A stretch of DNA of 64,000 nt from Paenibacillus sp. BIC5C1. Its GTDB lineage: Bacteria > Bacillota > Bacilli > Paenibacillales > Paenibacillaceae. Both the position numbers and the translations under genes were made by a program. The notes under the pieces are model-generated. The model was not told the origin of the DNA. It saw only the letters and a program-made list of their open reading frames with translations, and made no database searches. Below, one piece after another: positions 1 through 7,676 of this stretch (positions within the stretch are counted from its first letter, which is position 1; each line of letters starts with the position of its first letter). Location of the stretch: contig NZ_CP135922.1 in the NCBI RefSeq assembly GCF_032399705.1, positions 4,712,001 through 4,776,000 of the forward strand, written 5' to 3'.

Positions 1-975
1 AGCTGCCAATTCCTCGGTCTGATCCAAGGTTGCAATCGGGTCAAAGTACCATGAACGATCCGGACTCCAGATAAACACACGATCATTCTTGACGGCATCA
101 AGCGAATTCCATACCGGCTTAGACTTTAATTCCTCTACAGTCAGGTTGTCTGCCGTAAGAATAATGTAATCACCAGCAAAATCGGGTATGGATTCGGACG
201 AAACTTCAACAAGCTGATCTTTCATTAATATCTCTTTTTTGCCTGCTGGAGGATTCAATCCGAGAGCACTATACACAGCCTGACCTCCACGCCCAAAATT
301 ATCACCAAAGGCTAACGGTGCTTTATCGTAAAATTGCATAACTGATACTTCTGCATCTGCATCGATTGCTTCACTTACACGCTTCTTGGCATCTGCAATT
401 CGTCCATCGTAATCGGCCAACCATGACTCAGCCTCTTTTTCCTTGTTCAACGCTTTACCGAAATAAGCGATCTCTTCATGGGTATTTTTCAACTCTCCAT
501 AAGGAACAACAAGCGTAGGCGCAATTTTGCTAAAAGAATCAAACAAATCAGGATCACCTGTGACAATCAGGTCTGGTTGAAGTTCCAACACCTTTTCAAG
601 AGAAATGGTTTCGTATTCACCAATATTCTCTACGCCCTCAAGTGATTTGATAAAATAGGGATTCTTTAAATTCATTTCCGGTGTACCGACTGGTTTGATT
701 CCCAAAGCAATCAGGCTTCCCAAATATAAATCAACTACAATTCGTTTCGGTTCAGCCGGGACCATGATTTCTCCTTTAACCGTCGAGATAATCCGAGGCT
801 CGGAAGTGCTCGATTGGCTGTCTGCCGTTACTGTGCTAGAGGCATTCGAAGTCCCTTTGCTTTCGGCTGTTACTCCCCCAGAATTACTTGCTGTCCCTGG
901 CGAGCAGGCACTGAGCAGTAAAGTGAGGCTTAATAAAATACTAAGCAACATTCCCGTTCTTGTCTGTCTATTCAT
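1..975 (-). CDS. Iron-siderophore ABC transporter substrate-binding lipoprotein (C-terminus outside window)
   Basis: Captures a ferric siderophore outside the membrane and hands it to an ABC importer. The visible 325 codons start with a lipoprotein signal peptide: basic start, hydrophobic stretch, then lipobox LSAC with the lipidated Cys at residue 24. A Ser/Thr-rich linker follows, then a class III periplasmic-binding fold with segments such as EPKRIVVD, LQPDLIVTG and DRVFIW. The ATG at 975 is preceded by GGAGGG at a suitable distance. A perfect Fur box lies 26 bp upstream of the start, so iron repression is expected. The reading frame continues upstream without a stop into the AraC gene. 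The permease and ATPase genes are not in the window. Family is clear; the siderophore is unknown. Confidence 0.88.
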   Translation of the reverse strand, partial: MNRQTRTGMLLSILLSLTLLLSACSPGTASNSGGVTAESKGTSNASSTVTADSQSSTSEPRIISTVKGEIMVPAEPKRIVVDLYLGSLIALGIKPVGTPEMNLKNPYFIKSLEGVENIGEYETISLEKVLELQPDLIVTGDPDLFDSFSKIAPTLVVPYGELKNTHEEIAYFGKALNKEKEAESWLADYDGRIADAKKRVSEAIDADAEVSVMQFYDKAPLAFGDNFGRGGQAVYSALGLNPPAGKKEILMKDQLVEVSSESIPDFAGDYIILTADNLTVEELKSKPVWNSLDAVKNDRVFIWSPDRSWYFDPIATLDQTEELAA

Positions 976-1929
976 GTACAATGACCCTCCGCGTTTATAT
1001 TGATAATGATTATCATCATCGTTATAAACATACCTTCCAGCTCTTTCGCTGGAAATGTCATTTCGCGCCAATGTTGATGTCAGATCAGGCCATTTTAAGG
1101 GTTCTGATGTTTGCTCCTTGAACTGAAGCGGAGAAACGCCTGTATGTTTTTTGAACATACGTCCCAGATAATATCCGTCCGGATAACCGATGCCTGCTGC
1201 AATCTCATCCAATGTAGCGTCGGTATGCAGCAGCATCTCCTTGGCCTTGAACAAACGGAACTGAATCAAATAGTCGATTGGACTATAACCCGTGGCCTGC
1301 TTGAACTTGCGGGACAGACTTCTGGGACTGCTGCCAATCTTCTCTGCCAGAACATGCAGCGTCAATGGCTCAGCATAAGAGGATTCCACAATTCCGATGA
1401 CTTTGCTGACCTGATCTGTAACGGAATACCGAGCTGCAGCATAAGGAATTTGTGCCGATACTTGCTCTACAAAAGGATAAAACAGGCTTTTTGCCTGAAA
1501 ATGATGTATGGGGTTCTTTTGATTCCATAATGTGTGTATCTGTTTAACTTGCTCATAAAGCACAACTGGTGAATTGGGGGGAAAACCATAGCTGAGCTGA
1601 AATGGATTCGTGCGCTCCAACATGTTTACTAAATCGGTTCTTCCTCCACTTGGCAAGCTTGATTTGTACATAAGGTAGAACAGGTTCAATCCGGATTGTC
1701 CAGCTTCAATATGCAGCACGCTTCCCTTTCCACCATGGAGAACATAAAAACGACTTACTTCATGCTTCTGATCGTTTATGGTCACATAGGCTTTACCCTG
1801 GATGGTGAACACAAACGTGCTCGCAGGGAATTTATATGTTAGCTCCTCAGCTGGCCCTAACTCCATATAACGTATATCCGCAATACTCACAGCAGCATAG
1901 TTCCAGAGTATGTAATAATTATTCCACAT
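976..1929 (-). CDS. AraC-family regulator, open in frame into the downstream lipoprotein gene
   Basis: Transcription factor with an N-terminal cupin-like sensor region (about residues 1-150) and a C-terminal double helix-turn-helix of AraC/XylS type (about 173-270, with LTLHVLAEKIGSSPRSLSRKFK and ATLDEIAAGIGYPDGYYLGRMFKKHTG). The ATG at 1929 is chosen, with GGAG about 13 bases upstream; an in-frame ATG at 1980 would overlap the Fur-like box. There is no stop codon between the HTH and the lipoprotein start: the frame stays open through the 57 codons holding the Fur box and ribosome site. Known relatives such as Bacillus subtilis Btr fuse an AraC region to a siderophore-binding domain. It likely senses a siderophore and activates uptake. 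Whether one fused or two separate proteins are made is unresolved. Confidence 0.8.
1001..1015. promoter_or_regulatory. Fur box, exact 7-1-7 match
   Basis: TGATAATGATTATCA matches the Bacillus Fur consensus TGATAATNATTATCA at every defined position. It is 26 bp upstream of the lipoprotein start codon, where a promoter is expected. It lies inside the reading frame that continues from the AraC gene. Confidence 0.9.
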
Positions 1930-1980
1930 TTCACTAACCCAACTCCGTCTAAATATATTGACCAAACAGTCCTTACTCAT

Positions 1981-1995
1981 TGATAACCATTATCA
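1981..1995. promoter_or_regulatory. Fur-like box upstream of the AraC gene
   Basis: TGATAACCATTATCA differs from the Fur 7-1-7 consensus at one position. It sits about 50 bp upstream of the preferred AraC start at 1929, in the divergent region before the FlxA-like gene. It suggests iron control of the regulator as well. Confidence 0.75.
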
Positions 1996-2122
1996 ATTAT
2001 TATCAGCAAGTAAGCAATACACAAGTGAAAGTCAACTTATTAGCGAGGAACCTTCATTTGCTTCTCGTAACATCCGATATACGTAAGTAGATCCACGATA
2101 TAACGAAGAAGGGGAAAAGACC

Positions 2123-2932
2123 ATGAATTCAATTTCACCTGCGTCCAAAAGCAGCATCACCCCCGGTAGCCAAGTCTCCAGCAGAGATAAGGAAATTCAG
2201 GGACTTATGAAACAAAAAATTAGGCTGAATGAGGAACTACAATCCGTCAAATCCAATGATCAGTTGGACTCCAAAATTAAGGCCGAGCGAATTAAATCTA
2301 TAACGAGTTTCATCCAACAGGTCGATAATCAAATCGCTCAAATCAAAAGCGAGGAGATTCAAGAAAAAAATAAATTGAAGCAGTCTGAGCAACCTAAGCA
2401 ACAACAGCCGCAACCGTCTGAGCTCTCTAGCGAAAATCAGGCTCCGGCAATGGGTCATCTAATCAAACATAGCCAGACTTATGATCAGTTAGGCAAACTG
2501 GTCGGTTTGCGTGATCGCATGCACGGGTCAATACAAACATTAGAAGGAGAAACTCGCTTCGACCGGATCGTTCTCGATAATGATGTAGGAAACGACATGG
2601 GTAAGTCGATGATGCTGGAGAACGCGGAACAAACCGTTTTTCAAATGAAGCGTGAGATGGTCCAAGAGATTGATTCTCAAATCCGCAAAGTTGATCAGTC
2701 CATCGGGGAAAAATTGAAAGAAATCAACCAACCTGTACCAACAGAAGCTGCCCATTCGACTCCACCATCTCATACAGATGGAGATCAGGAAGTGAGTAAA
2801 GAAAATAGGACCGAAAACAAATCGAAGAACTCCAATGGTGTGCAGGGTGATAAAGACACAGGAAAAATACAAGAGACGCAATCAAATTCATCCCCTGCCC
2901 CACCCTACACTACACTCGACATTCGGGTTTAA
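2123..2932 (+). CDS. FlxA-like coiled-coil protein, function unknown
   Basis: A 269-residue hydrophilic protein without a signal peptide or membrane segment. Residues about 20-85 carry heptad-like repeats ([17 protein letters not shown], then [15 protein letters not shown]) that resemble the FlxA-like domain found in Bacillota. A Gln/Pro-rich linker follows (about 90-110), then a second helical region (about 120-205), then a polar Ser/Asn/Lys/Glu tail to the end. The ATG at 2123 has AAGGGG nine bases upstream. It is transcribed divergently from the iron regulator and ends at a terminator shared with the GGDEF gene. The sequence gives no biochemical role; a structural or scaffold function is only a guess. 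Confidence 0.6.
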   Translation: MNSISPASKSSITPGSQVSSRDKEIQGLMKQKIRLNEELQSVKSNDQLDSKIKAERIKSITSFIQQVDNQIAQIKSEEIQEKNKLKQSEQPKQQQPQPSELSSENQAPAMGHLIKHSQTYDQLGKLVGLRDRMHGSIQTLEGETRFDRIVLDNDVGNDMGKSMMLENAEQTVFQMKREMVQEIDSQIRKVDQSIGEKLKEINQPVPTEAAHSTPPSHTDGDQEVSKENRTENKSKNSNGVQGDKDTGKIQETQSNSSPAPPYTTLDIRV

Positions 2933-2965
2933 TTAGATTACATAATGGATAACAATTCCGCAATT

Positions 2966-3013
2966 AAAAACCGTTATTTACAGGTCCCTTTTACCTGATG
3001 AATAACGGTTTTT
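2966..3013. terminator. Bidirectional intrinsic terminator
   Basis: AAAAACCGTTATT (2966-2978) pairs perfectly with AATAACGGTTTTT (3001-3013), with an inner CAGGT/ACCTG stem. A tracts on one side and T tracts on the other allow it to end both the FlxA-like gene and the convergent GGDEF gene. Confidence 0.85.
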
Positions 3014-3045
3014 TCCGCAGCTAATAAATCTCCCGACAGTTATGG

Positions 3046-4026
3046 TTATACAGCTTCCTCATTCCCACAAATAATGCTGCCATTCACCGATTTACATACT
3101 TTTTTTATCCGTGTCGCCTCACTCACAATTTGATCAATGTTTTGATATTGTTGTCTTTGATTCGTGACCACAGCGATCGACACCGATACAAGCGGTATAG
3201 GTCGGTTCAGTCCAGAACGCCCTTCTCCCAACACATACTGATTATCCAAGTCCTCCTGATTGTAAAACGTTCCCTTGATCTTCTCAAAACCTGTTATCAC
3301 CTCTTCACAAACGTACCTAAAGTCATGATGATTTAATATCGCAATAAAATCGTCTCCACCGATATGGCCAAGAAAAGCTTCTGGAAAAACAAAAAGTTTA
3401 CGGAGCAGATTAGCAGTAGCTTGAATAAGTTGATCCCCCATTTTGAACCCATAGCTATCATTGTAGGATTTAAAGTGATCCAAATCTATGTATAGAACAC
3501 TAAAATCATCAAGCTGCAGTAACTGATACAATCGTTCATCTATAATTCTGTTACCTGGAAGACCTGTCAAGGGATTCATAAAAATCGCCATTTCGGCTCG
3601 AACATCCGCAACAGCAAGCAGCAAACGTCGAATACTAACTGCTCCATACAAAACGCCTTCGGCTGTTATAAGCACTAGATCGTATAACTCTTCTTCAGAT
3701 CGATTCATAGCCAGTATGCTTACATCCGTAATCTGTTCAGCGTAATCGACGACCAGTGCCCGGGCATTCATAACCAGTTCCACAGGGCGTCCCATATACA
3801 AATTATAGCCATACTGTGTACCAATCTGCTGGAAGAACCGAGCTCGCATCATTAATGACACAGCTTGTTCTCCCATAACTGCTACACCTTCCAGATTTGG
3901 ATTCGATTTGAAAAGATGATAGACAATATCACATTTTGTTTCAGGCGCTACTACAGGAATCGTTTCGGCTATCTCACCTATTTGCGTAAATATACCATTC
4001 GCCTCCTCTATACATAGCCATGCCAT
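3046..4026 (-). CDS. CBS-pair plus GGDEF-type (GGDDF) diguanylate cyclase-like protein
   Basis: A 326-residue cytoplasmic protein. Residues about 15-140 look like a CBS-domain pair, a ligand-sensing module. Residues about 150-315 form a GGDEF domain with metal-site segment YIDLDHFKSYND and signature GGDDF, so the usual Glu of GGDEF is Asp. It may still make c-di-GMP or only bind GTP. Its ATG directly follows the last of three in-frame TAG codons that separate it from the EAL gene, and no good ribosome site is visible. Many relatives are single EAL-CBS-GGDEF proteins, so this is probably the C-terminal part of a split gene. Translation may depend on coupling to the EAL gene. Confidence 0.78.
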   Translation of the reverse strand: MAWLCIEEANGIFTQIGEIAETIPVVAPETKCDIVYHLFKSNPNLEGVAVMGEQAVSLMMRARFFQQIGTQYGYNLYMGRPVELVMNARALVVDYAEQITDVSILAMNRSEEELYDLVLITAEGVLYGAVSIRRLLLAVADVRAEMAIFMNPLTGLPGNRIIDERLYQLLQLDDFSVLYIDLDHFKSYNDSYGFKMGDQLIQATANLLRKLFVFPEAFLGHIGGDDFIAILNHHDFRYVCEEVITGFEKIKGTFYNQEDLDNQYVLGEGRSGLNRPIPLVSVSIAVVTNQRQQYQNIDQIVSEATRIKKVCKSVNGSIICGNEEAV

Positions 4027-4050
4027 CTACTTTTTAAATCTCTAATTCCC

Positions 4051-4908
4051 CTATGGAAAAGATAAGGGAGACGGCCTTAATACTGTATCAGGCCTTCCAA
4101 GTGCATAACCCTGACCGTATTCGATACCTTCACGTCGCAAAAATTGAATTTCCTCGTAACGCTCAATACCTTCTGCAATGATACTCGTCCCCGAGTCGGC
4201 AGCAAATTGCTTAAGGATCCTTACTATGTGCTGCTGATCCGGATGTGTGTCCACTCGACTAATCAGTGCTCTGTCCAATTTGATAAAATCCGGCTTTAGA
4301 CTTACAATCGCCTTAAGACTGCTATATCCGGAACCCGCATCATCAATGGCAATTCGAAAACCCTGTGAGCGATAATTCGATAGAATGCGTTCGAACTCTA
4401 CATAGTCATGAACTGCCTGTTTTTCAGTTAGCTCAAAGACAACTTGCTCAGGAGATAAACCATAACTGTTTAATAGACTGATTGTTTCTCCACTGCGATA
4501 TGTGGAATCGGCTAAAACCTGAGGATGTATATTTAAAAAAACGACGGTATTGTCAGGATATCGCTCTGTAGTTAAAGAGGCTCTGAATCGTTCAATCGAA
4601 ATCTCACGACAGAAGCGCTCAAATGTGAACACCTGATCCGTATGACCAATAAATTGATAAAAAGCTTCTGCATTCGGAAAAAGATCAGATATGGGAGGAC
4701 GGTTTAATATCTCGTAACCAAGACATTGACCGCTCTGCAGATCTAGGATTGGCTGAAAATATGTAGTAAGCATTCGATTACGCATAATTTTTTGCAGTCC
4801 TTTGAATTGCCTGTAACTAAGCATAGAATGTTGACATGATTTACTTGCATATTTCAAAGAATTGTATATTTCATTTATGTATGTACTGAAAAAAGTCGTT
4901 CTCTTCAT
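4051..4908 (-). CDS. EAL-domain c-di-GMP phosphodiesterase
   Basis: Expected to hydrolyse cyclic di-GMP to pGpG. The catalytic landmarks are visible: YEIL (the EAL motif), Asn in VFLNIHP, Glu in FELTEK, Asp pair in IDDAGSGYSSL, Lys in IKLDRAL, Glu in AEGIE and Gln in YGQGYALGRP. The domain therefore looks active. AAAGGATG is seven bases before the ATG at 4908; the ATG at 4917 would overlap that site, so 4908 is preferred. The protein ends with TAG, followed in the same frame by two more TAG codons and then the CBS-GGDEF gene. No signal peptide or membrane segment is present. Confidence 0.82.
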   Translation of the reverse strand: MKRTTFFSTYINEIYNSLKYASKSCQHSMLSYRQFKGLQKIMRNRMLTTYFQPILDLQSGQCLGYEILNRPPISDLFPNAEAFYQFIGHTDQVFTFERFCREISIERFRASLTTERYPDNTVVFLNIHPQVLADSTYRSGETISLLNSYGLSPEQVVFELTEKQAVHDYVEFERILSNYRSQGFRIAIDDAGSGYSSLKAIVSLKPDFIKLDRALISRVDTHPDQQHIVRILKQFAADSGTSIIAEGIERYEEIQFLRREGIEYGQGYALGRPDTVLRPSPLSFP

Positions 4909-5108
4909 ATATTTCATCCTTTATACCTATAATGATTATCTTGTCAGTGGTCACATCGTACCACTTTCCTGCTGAGAAAGCGTTAACTGCAAGTAAAAGT
5001 TTGTAAAAAATTTCACCCTTCCAAATATATATCTGAGAAGCCACACTGAAGCCTCTTCTGTTTATCATAGGTTATTCGATTTCTTTAATGGAATTTTATA
5101 GTATTGAA

Positions 5109-5160
5109 AAAACACCACGTTTTTATTGGTCTTGATAGACTCAATAAAAACGTGGTGTTC
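5109..5160 (-). terminator. Intrinsic terminator of spo0A
   Basis: AACACCACGTTTTTATTG (5111-5128) pairs perfectly with 5142-5159, and on the minus strand a run of T follows. It lies about 60 bp after the spo0A stop codon. Confidence 0.9.
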
Positions 5161-5216
5161 CTTATGTGTAAATAAGTTTAATTTATTTGTTCAGATGATC
5201 ACTATTCCTGATCCTT

Positions 5217-6032
5217 TCAGGACACCTTATGCTCAATTCTAAGCTTATCAGCAACCATCGCGATGAATTCCGAATTCGTCGGTTTCGACTTGCTGATATT
5301 GATCGTATAGCCAAACAGATGGCTGATGCTATCGATGTTGCCGCGTGTCCAAGCCACTTCAATGGCATGACGGATGGCACGTTCGACGCGAGACGGCGTT
5401 GTTTTGAATTTTTCGGCAATCGCCGGATACAGTGTTTTCGTGATAGCACCCAAAATTTCGATATTGTTATACACCATAGTGATGGCTTCGCGTAAATACT
5501 GATATCCTTTAATATGCGCAGGAACGCCGATTTCATGTATGATGGACGTAATACTTGCATCCAAATTTTTGTGTTTACCCATCGGCACCACGTTGGACTT
5601 GTTCATAAACATCGATGACCCGCCACCACCACCTGTGGAGATTGTAGTTTGCGTGCCAACCAGTTGACGTACACGATTCGCGAGCACTTCCATGTCAAAC
5701 GGTTTCAGGATGTAATAAGAAGCTCCGAGTTGCACGGCACGCTGCGTGATATTCTCTTGTCCGAAAGCCGTAAGCATAATGACTTTGGGCTGTGGAGACA
5801 GATTCAGGTTGCGCAGACGCTCCAGTACACCCAGTCCATCCAGGTGAGGCATAATAATATCCAGAATGAGTACATCCGGTACATCGCGAGTCTGCTCCAG
5901 CAACTGCAGCACTTCTTCTCCATTGTAAGCAATTCCAGTTACTTCCATATCTTCCTGTTCTGATATATATTCGGCAAGCAAATTCGTAAATTCACGATTA
6001 TCATCGGCCAGCAATACCTCAATTTTTTGCAA
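5217..6032 (-). CDS. spo0A: Stage 0 sporulation response regulator Spo0A
   Basis: Master regulator of entry into sporulation, activated through the phosphorelay. The receiver domain (about 1-125) has LLADDN, the phosphoacceptor Asp in [18 protein letters not shown] and the Lys of ILKPFD. A Gly/Ser linker follows. The C-terminal effector domain has [23 protein letters not shown], the recognition helix around [15 protein letters not shown], and [10 protein letters not shown], as in B. subtilis. The start is TTG at 6032, because AAAGGAGG lies six bases upstream and the Bacillus protein begins at the same place; an upstream ATG at 6071 has no ribosome site. Length 271 aa is normal. It is downstream of spoIVB, the classical arrangement, and has three 0A boxes upstream. 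Confidence 0.98.
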   Translation of the reverse strand: MQKIEVLLADDNREFTNLLAEYISEQEDMEVTGIAYNGEEVLQLLEQTRDVPDVLILDIIMPHLDGLGVLERLRNLNLSPQPKVIMLTAFGQENITQRAVQLGASYYILKPFDMEVLANRVRQLVGTQTTISTGGGGGSSMFMNKSNVVPMGKHKNLDASITSIIHEIGVPAHIKGYQYLREAITMVYNNIEILGAITKTLYPAIAEKFKTTPSRVERAIRHAIEVAWTRGNIDSISHLFGYTINISKSKPTNSEFIAMVADKLRIEHKVS

Positions 6033-6086
6033 AACGGTATCCTCCTTTAATTTAAACATCGTTTCGTACATTTCCTTACAGGTTAA

Positions 6087-6122
6087 ATTTTCGACACAGG
6101 GGAGGAAATTCCTTCTGTCGAA
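6087..6122 (-). promoter_or_regulatory. Candidate SigH promoter of spo0A with two overlapping 0A boxes
   Basis: On the minus strand GAAGGAATT (6107-6115) fits the SigH -35 pattern RNAGGAWWW. GTCGAAAAT (6087-6095), 11 bases on, fits the -10 pattern RNNGAATWW with one mismatch. Spo0A boxes (TGTCGAA) overlap the -10 (6090-6096) and sit just upstream of the -35 in reverse orientation (6116-6122). This fits autoregulation during the switch to sporulation. Confidence 0.65.
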
Positions 6123-6200
6123 AATTATTTTTCTTTATTTTTTTTTCTCATTGCTATATAATAAATAATTTATTTCATTATCCGATATTATATGTTTACA

Positions 6201-6207
6201 TTCGACA
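6201..6207 (-). promoter_or_regulatory. Third upstream 0A box
   Basis: An exact TGTCGAA on the minus strand, directly after the T run of the spoIVB terminator. It is about 80 bp upstream of the other two boxes. Confidence 0.55.
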
Positions 6208-6246
6208 AAAAAACCTTAAGGAGGTTAACCCGCCTTAAGGTTTTTT
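6208..6246 (-). terminator. Terminator of spoIVB, overlapping its stop codon
   Basis: AAAACCTTAAGG pairs with CCTTAAGGTTTT around a short centre. On the minus strand a run of seven T follows and leads straight into an 0A box. The last codons and stop of spoIVB (6225-6227) are part of the stem. Confidence 0.85.
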
Positions 6247-7556
6247 GCATGTTCCTTTTTCATCATGACTCCTGCATCTTGTAACATCCACTCAATGAAG
6301 CAACCATAACCTGATTTCGGATCATTGACGAACACATGCGTCACGGCACCAATGAGTTTTCCGTTTTGCACAATGGGACTACCGCTCATGCCTTGTACAA
6401 TGCCTCCGGTCTTATCGAGCAGCTTCGGATCTGTGATACGTAGCACCAGGCCTTTGGTGGCCGGTTCGGATTGATCTGCTACGTGTACAATATCAATTGA
6501 GAAACGCTCCACCTGCTGACCCTCAACAACTGTGAGAATTTCTGCAGGACCTTCTTTTACTTCATGGGAGAAAGCAACAGGAATGCCTTTAGAATACAAG
6601 CTATGTTCAGGATTACCGGACATTTTACCAAAGATACCAAAAGCAGTATTACGTTCAATATTGCCTAAAATTTTACTTTCTTTCAGGAAATGAGCTCGTT
6701 TTTCACCCGGATCACCGGATTCACTCTTAGAAATTGACGTTACATTGGACTGAACAATCTGACCACTGCCAACAACGATGGAGGTCTGAGTGTTCATATC
6801 CGTAATGACATGTCCCAGAGCGCCATATACGCCTTGATCCGGAGCGTAGAAGGTTAATGTTCCTACACCTGCGGCGGAGTCACGAATGTACAATCCAAGC
6901 CTCCAGGCTTTGTCTTCCGCATCATAGGCCGGTGTCAAACGGGTTTTAACCGTTTCTTTGCCGCGTTTTAATACAACATCAATACCTTTTTTGCTCTTGC
7001 CTGCGAGTTCAACCGCTTCAGCTACACCCGATACACCATCAAGGCGTTTACCGTCCATATGGGTAATCAGATCTCCAAGCTTGATGCCTGCTGATTCTCC
7101 AGGGGATACACGTTCATCTTGTCCAGAACGAACCAGATGGTGACCTACGACCAGAATACCTGCAGATTTTACTTTGACGCCAATCGTTTGACCCCCGGGT
7201 ACAACACGCAAATCCGGGATCACGTTTACGTTAACCGTTTTTACCGGAATTTTGCCCCACAACTTCAACGTTAATTTGGCCTGCCCCGTTTGTTGGGGGT
7301 GAAGATGCAAAGGTTGTTGCTTCGTTACGTGGACCGCAGTTTCCTTTCCATCAAAACCAACGATGTCAGGACGATCTACAACAGCGCTTGAAGCAGCCGG
7401 TACAGCGAGATGAACGTCAGCCTGCCTGCCTGCAAATACCTGTAGTTCATCAGGCAATGAAGCATAACTTTGCACAGGCTGAATGGCCTGGCTGATCACA
7501 CATAGAAAGAAGGCAAATAAAAGACCTAGCAATTTCTTCCTGAGGGGGGAATTCAA
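6225..7556 (-). CDS. spoIVB: SpoIVB serine peptidase (sporulation checkpoint protease)
   Basis: Made in the forespore and secreted into the intermembrane space, where it triggers processing of pro-SigmaK. The 443-residue protein has an N-terminal signal/anchor (residues about 8-30), a PDZ domain (about 130-215, with SAGIKLGDLITHMDG) and an S55 peptidase domain. The catalytic His in ALGHVITD and Ser in GMSGSPIVQNGKLIGAVTHV are visible. The first codon is TTG at 7556 with GGGAG upstream. It lies between recN and spo0A, the usual order. No clear SigF or SigG promoter could be assigned in the 120 bp before it. Confidence 0.96.
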   Translation of the reverse strand: MNSPLRKKLLGLLFAFFLCVISQAIQPVQSYASLPDELQVFAGRQADVHLAVPAASSAVVDRPDIVGFDGKETAVHVTKQQPLHLHPQQTGQAKLTLKLWGKIPVKTVNVNVIPDLRVVPGGQTIGVKVKSAGILVVGHHLVRSGQDERVSPGESAGIKLGDLITHMDGKRLDGVSGVAEAVELAGKSKKGIDVVLKRGKETVKTRLTPAYDAEDKAWRLGLYIRDSAAGVGTLTFYAPDQGVYGALGHVITDMNTQTSIVVGSGQIVQSNVTSISKSESGDPGEKRAHFLKESKILGNIERNTAFGIFGKMSGNPEHSLYSKGIPVAFSHEVKEGPAEILTVVEGQQVERFSIDIVHVADQSEPATKGLVLRITDPKLLDKTGGIVQGMSGSPIVQNGKLIGAVTHVFVNDPKSGYGCFIEWMLQDAGVMMKKEHAKNLKAG

Positions 7557-7676
7557 TGGCTGTCACACTCCCTTTGCTTCTTTCGCTTGACGAAAGGTGG
7601 TCGCCAATTGCGTACCTATAAGATAACCTCGCCCCCAGGCTTTTATTACTGTCAATCATTACGCCAGCCGCTCGTT

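Noticed and set aside
3046..4908. Frameshift explanation for the split EAL and GGDEF genes
   Set aside because: Both genes are in the same frame; stop codons, not a shift in frame, separate them.
4871..5068. 65-codon open frame on the minus strand upstream of the EAL gene
   Set aside because: It overlaps the EAL start in another frame, has no recognisable composition or family, and lies in A/T-rich spacer.
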